The translations under genes were made by a program, and so were the position numbers. A stretch of 64,000 nucleotides of DNA from Lachnospiraceae bacterium. GTDB taxonomy: Bacteria; Bacillota; Clostridia; Lachnospirales; Lachnospiraceae. Location of the stretch: positions 62,001 to 126,000 of the forward strand of contig JAKSRY010000005.1 of the NCBI GenBank assembly GCA_024403415.1. The letters run 5' to 3'. Below, one piece after another: positions 62,700-64,000 of this stretch. The notes beneath the pieces are model-generated. The model made no database searches. It was given only the letters and a program-made list of their open reading frames with translations, and was not told the DNA's origin. The first letter of the stretch is position 1; the number at the start of each line of letters is the position of its first letter.

Positions 62700-64000
62700 A
62701 TGTCGATATACGATACCCTTAACGAACAGCAAAAGGAAGCGGTTTTTAATACGGAAGGTGCAGTTCTCATACTTGCAGGAGCAGGTTCAGGCAAAACTCG
62801 TGCCCTGACACACAGAATAGCATACCTCGTTGACGAACTTGGGGTAAGCCCATTTAATATAATGGCTATTACGTTTACCAATAAAGCAGCAGGTGAGATG
62901 AAGGAACGTGTTGAGAATCTTGTAGGAGTTGGCTCAGACGCTATCTGGGTATCAACATTTCACAGTTCCTGTGTTAAGATTTTGAGACGTTTTGCGGACA
63001 GACTTGGATATGATAATAATTTTACTATTTATGATTCCGATGATTCCAAGGTTGTAATGAAGAATGTATGCAAGAAGCTTAATATAGATACTAAAATGCT
63101 GAAAGAGAGAACTATATTAAATGCCATTTCAGCAGCAAAGAACGAATTAATCGGTGTTTCTAAATTCAGGCAGGAAAATCAGGGCGATTTTAAAATGGCT
63201 AAGATAGTTGAGGCCTACAGCGAATATCAGGAGACACTTATTAAGAATAATGCAATGGATTTTGACGATCTGCTTATGAATGCGGTTGAACTGTTCATGA
63301 ATAATCCGGATGTTCTTGATAACTATCAGAAGCGTTTCAGATATATTATGGTGGATGAGTATCAGGATACCAATACTGCTCAGTTCAGATTCATAAACCT
63401 TCTTAGTGGTCCTAAGGGAAATATCTGTGTGGTTGGAGATGATGACCAGTCGATTTATAAGTTTAGAGGCGCTAATATCAGGAATATTCTCGATTTTGAG
63501 AAATATTATCCCGATGCCAAGGTTATAAGACTTGAGCAGAATTACAGGTCGACACAAAATATTCTGGATGCAGCCAATGCAGTAATAGCCAATAACTTTG
63601 GACGAAAAGCTAAATCGTTGTGGACTGAGCACGATAAGGGAAACAGAATCCATTTCAGACAGTTTGATACAGCATATGAAGAAGCTGAATATGTTGCCGG
63701 TGACATAGCGTCTAAAGTACGCAAGGGTCTTGCAAGCAATGGGGAATGTGCTGTTTTATACAGGACAAATGCACAGTCCCGATTATTGGAAGAAAGGTTC
63801 GTGTACGAAGGAATTCCATACAATGTTGTTGGTGGAGTTAATTTCTATTCACGAAGAGAAATTAAAGATATTATTTCGTATCTAAAGACTATTGATAACG
63901 GAAGAGATGATCTTTGTGTTAAGAGAATTATTAATGTACCTAAAAGAGGTATAGGTGCGACAAGTGTGTCTAAAGTTGAAACTTACGCAACTGTTAATGA
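62700..64000 (+). CDS. pcrA: PcrA/UvrD-type DNA helicase (3' end beyond window)
   Basis: The first 433 residues of a superfamily 1A 3'-5' DNA helicase. Motif Q and Walker A are LNEQQKEAV and AGAGSGKTRAL. Motif Ia is ITFTNKAAGEM, Ib VSTFHSSCVKILRR, Walker B VDEYQDTN, motif III VVGDDDQSIYKFRGA and motif IV LEQNYRST. The domain-1B/2A boundaries fit PcrA. GGAGAG lies five bases before ATG 62700. It acts in nucleotide-excision repair, replication-conflict resolution and removal of RecA from DNA. The reading frame stays open to the window end, so the C-terminal motifs are missing here. Confidence 0.93.
   Translation, partial: MSIYDTLNEQQKEAVFNTEGAVLILAGAGSGKTRALTHRIAYLVDELGVSPFNIMAITFTNKAAGEMKERVENLVGVGSDAIWVSTFHSSCVKILRRFADRLGYDNNFTIYDSDDSKVVMKNVCKKLNIDTKMLKERTILNAISAAKNELIGVSKFRQENQGDFKMAKIVEAYSEYQETLIKNNAMDFDDLLMNAVELFMNNPDVLDNYQKRFRYIMVDEYQDTNTAQFRFINLLSGPKGNICVVGDDDQSIYKFRGANIRNILDFEKYYPDAKVIRLEQNYRSTQNILDAANAVIANNFGRKAKSLWTEHDKGNRIHFRQFDTAYEEAEYVAGDIASKVRKGLASNGECAVLYRTNAQSRLLEERFVYEGIPYNVVGGVNFYSRREIKDIISYLKTIDNGRDDLCVKRIINVPKRGIGATSVSKVETYATVN

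Overview
The window is A+T-rich, gene-dense DNA from a low-GC Firmicute. A Clostridia member, most likely family Lachnospiraceae, is suggested by trigger factor-clpP-clpX-engB synteny, DUF1836 and YerC/TrpR-family proteins, a eukaryote-type HisA, cytosolic GH3/GH5 glycosidases, many zinc-ribbon/membrane proteins and strong AGGAGG ribosome sites. The genus is not decided by the sequence. No IS element, integrase, prophage module, rRNA or CRISPR array is visible. No stretch over about 300 bases lacks a gene.

Layout. 1-7 kb: an ABC exporter pair with a coiled-coil FtsX-type permease, a methyltransferase, a GH5 glycosidase, an EamA transporter and tRNA-Thr(GGT). 7-13 kb: a small membrane protein, a YjiH-like GATE transporter, a GH3 beta-glucosidase and an RlmI-like rRNA methyltransferase. 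13-20.5 kb: a zinc-ribbon protein with Asn/Tyr repeats, xanthine phosphoribosyltransferase and a four-gene nucleoside ABC importer; together a purine-salvage block. 20.5-30.4 kb: a class A PBP, a C39-like peptidase, a YigZ protein, mgtE-folC-small ORF-TPR protein, a DJ-1 protein and GreA. 30.4-32.8 kb: an NMT1-type importer in which permease and ATPase are fused.

32.8-38 kb is the most unusual part. A near-consensus promoter precedes a Ser/Thr kinase-like protein, a VWA (TerY-like) protein and a membrane-anchored PP2C phosphatase, the 'TerY-P' triad. Two low-complexity proteins follow: a 23-residue Met/Pro/Asn repeat protein and a tail-anchored Pro-rich protein. No other tellurium-resistance gene is in the window.

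38-47.9 kb: tig-clpP-clpX-engB proteostasis genes (no lon), then a probable envelope-stress group (lipoprotein-like protein, transglutaminase-like protein, ECF sigma factor with its own membrane and outer domain), a LacI-sensor diguanylate cyclase, and an unknown 89-residue protein with a perfect-hexamer promoter. 48-54 kb: valS, a CobA/BtuR-like ATPase, dapA, dapB, eukaryote-type hisA and a cold-shock gene. 54-57.7 kb: a degenerate LytM protein and an MBOAT/SGNH O-acylation pair with a TrpR-family regulator. 58-64 kb: an HI0933 flavoprotein, DUF1836 protein, an SPFH/zinc-ribbon protein with a second zinc-ribbon membrane protein, and the 5' part of a PcrA/UvrD helicase cut by the window end.

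Functions were assigned by motif recognition only, without database searches. Promoter and terminator calls are by eye.
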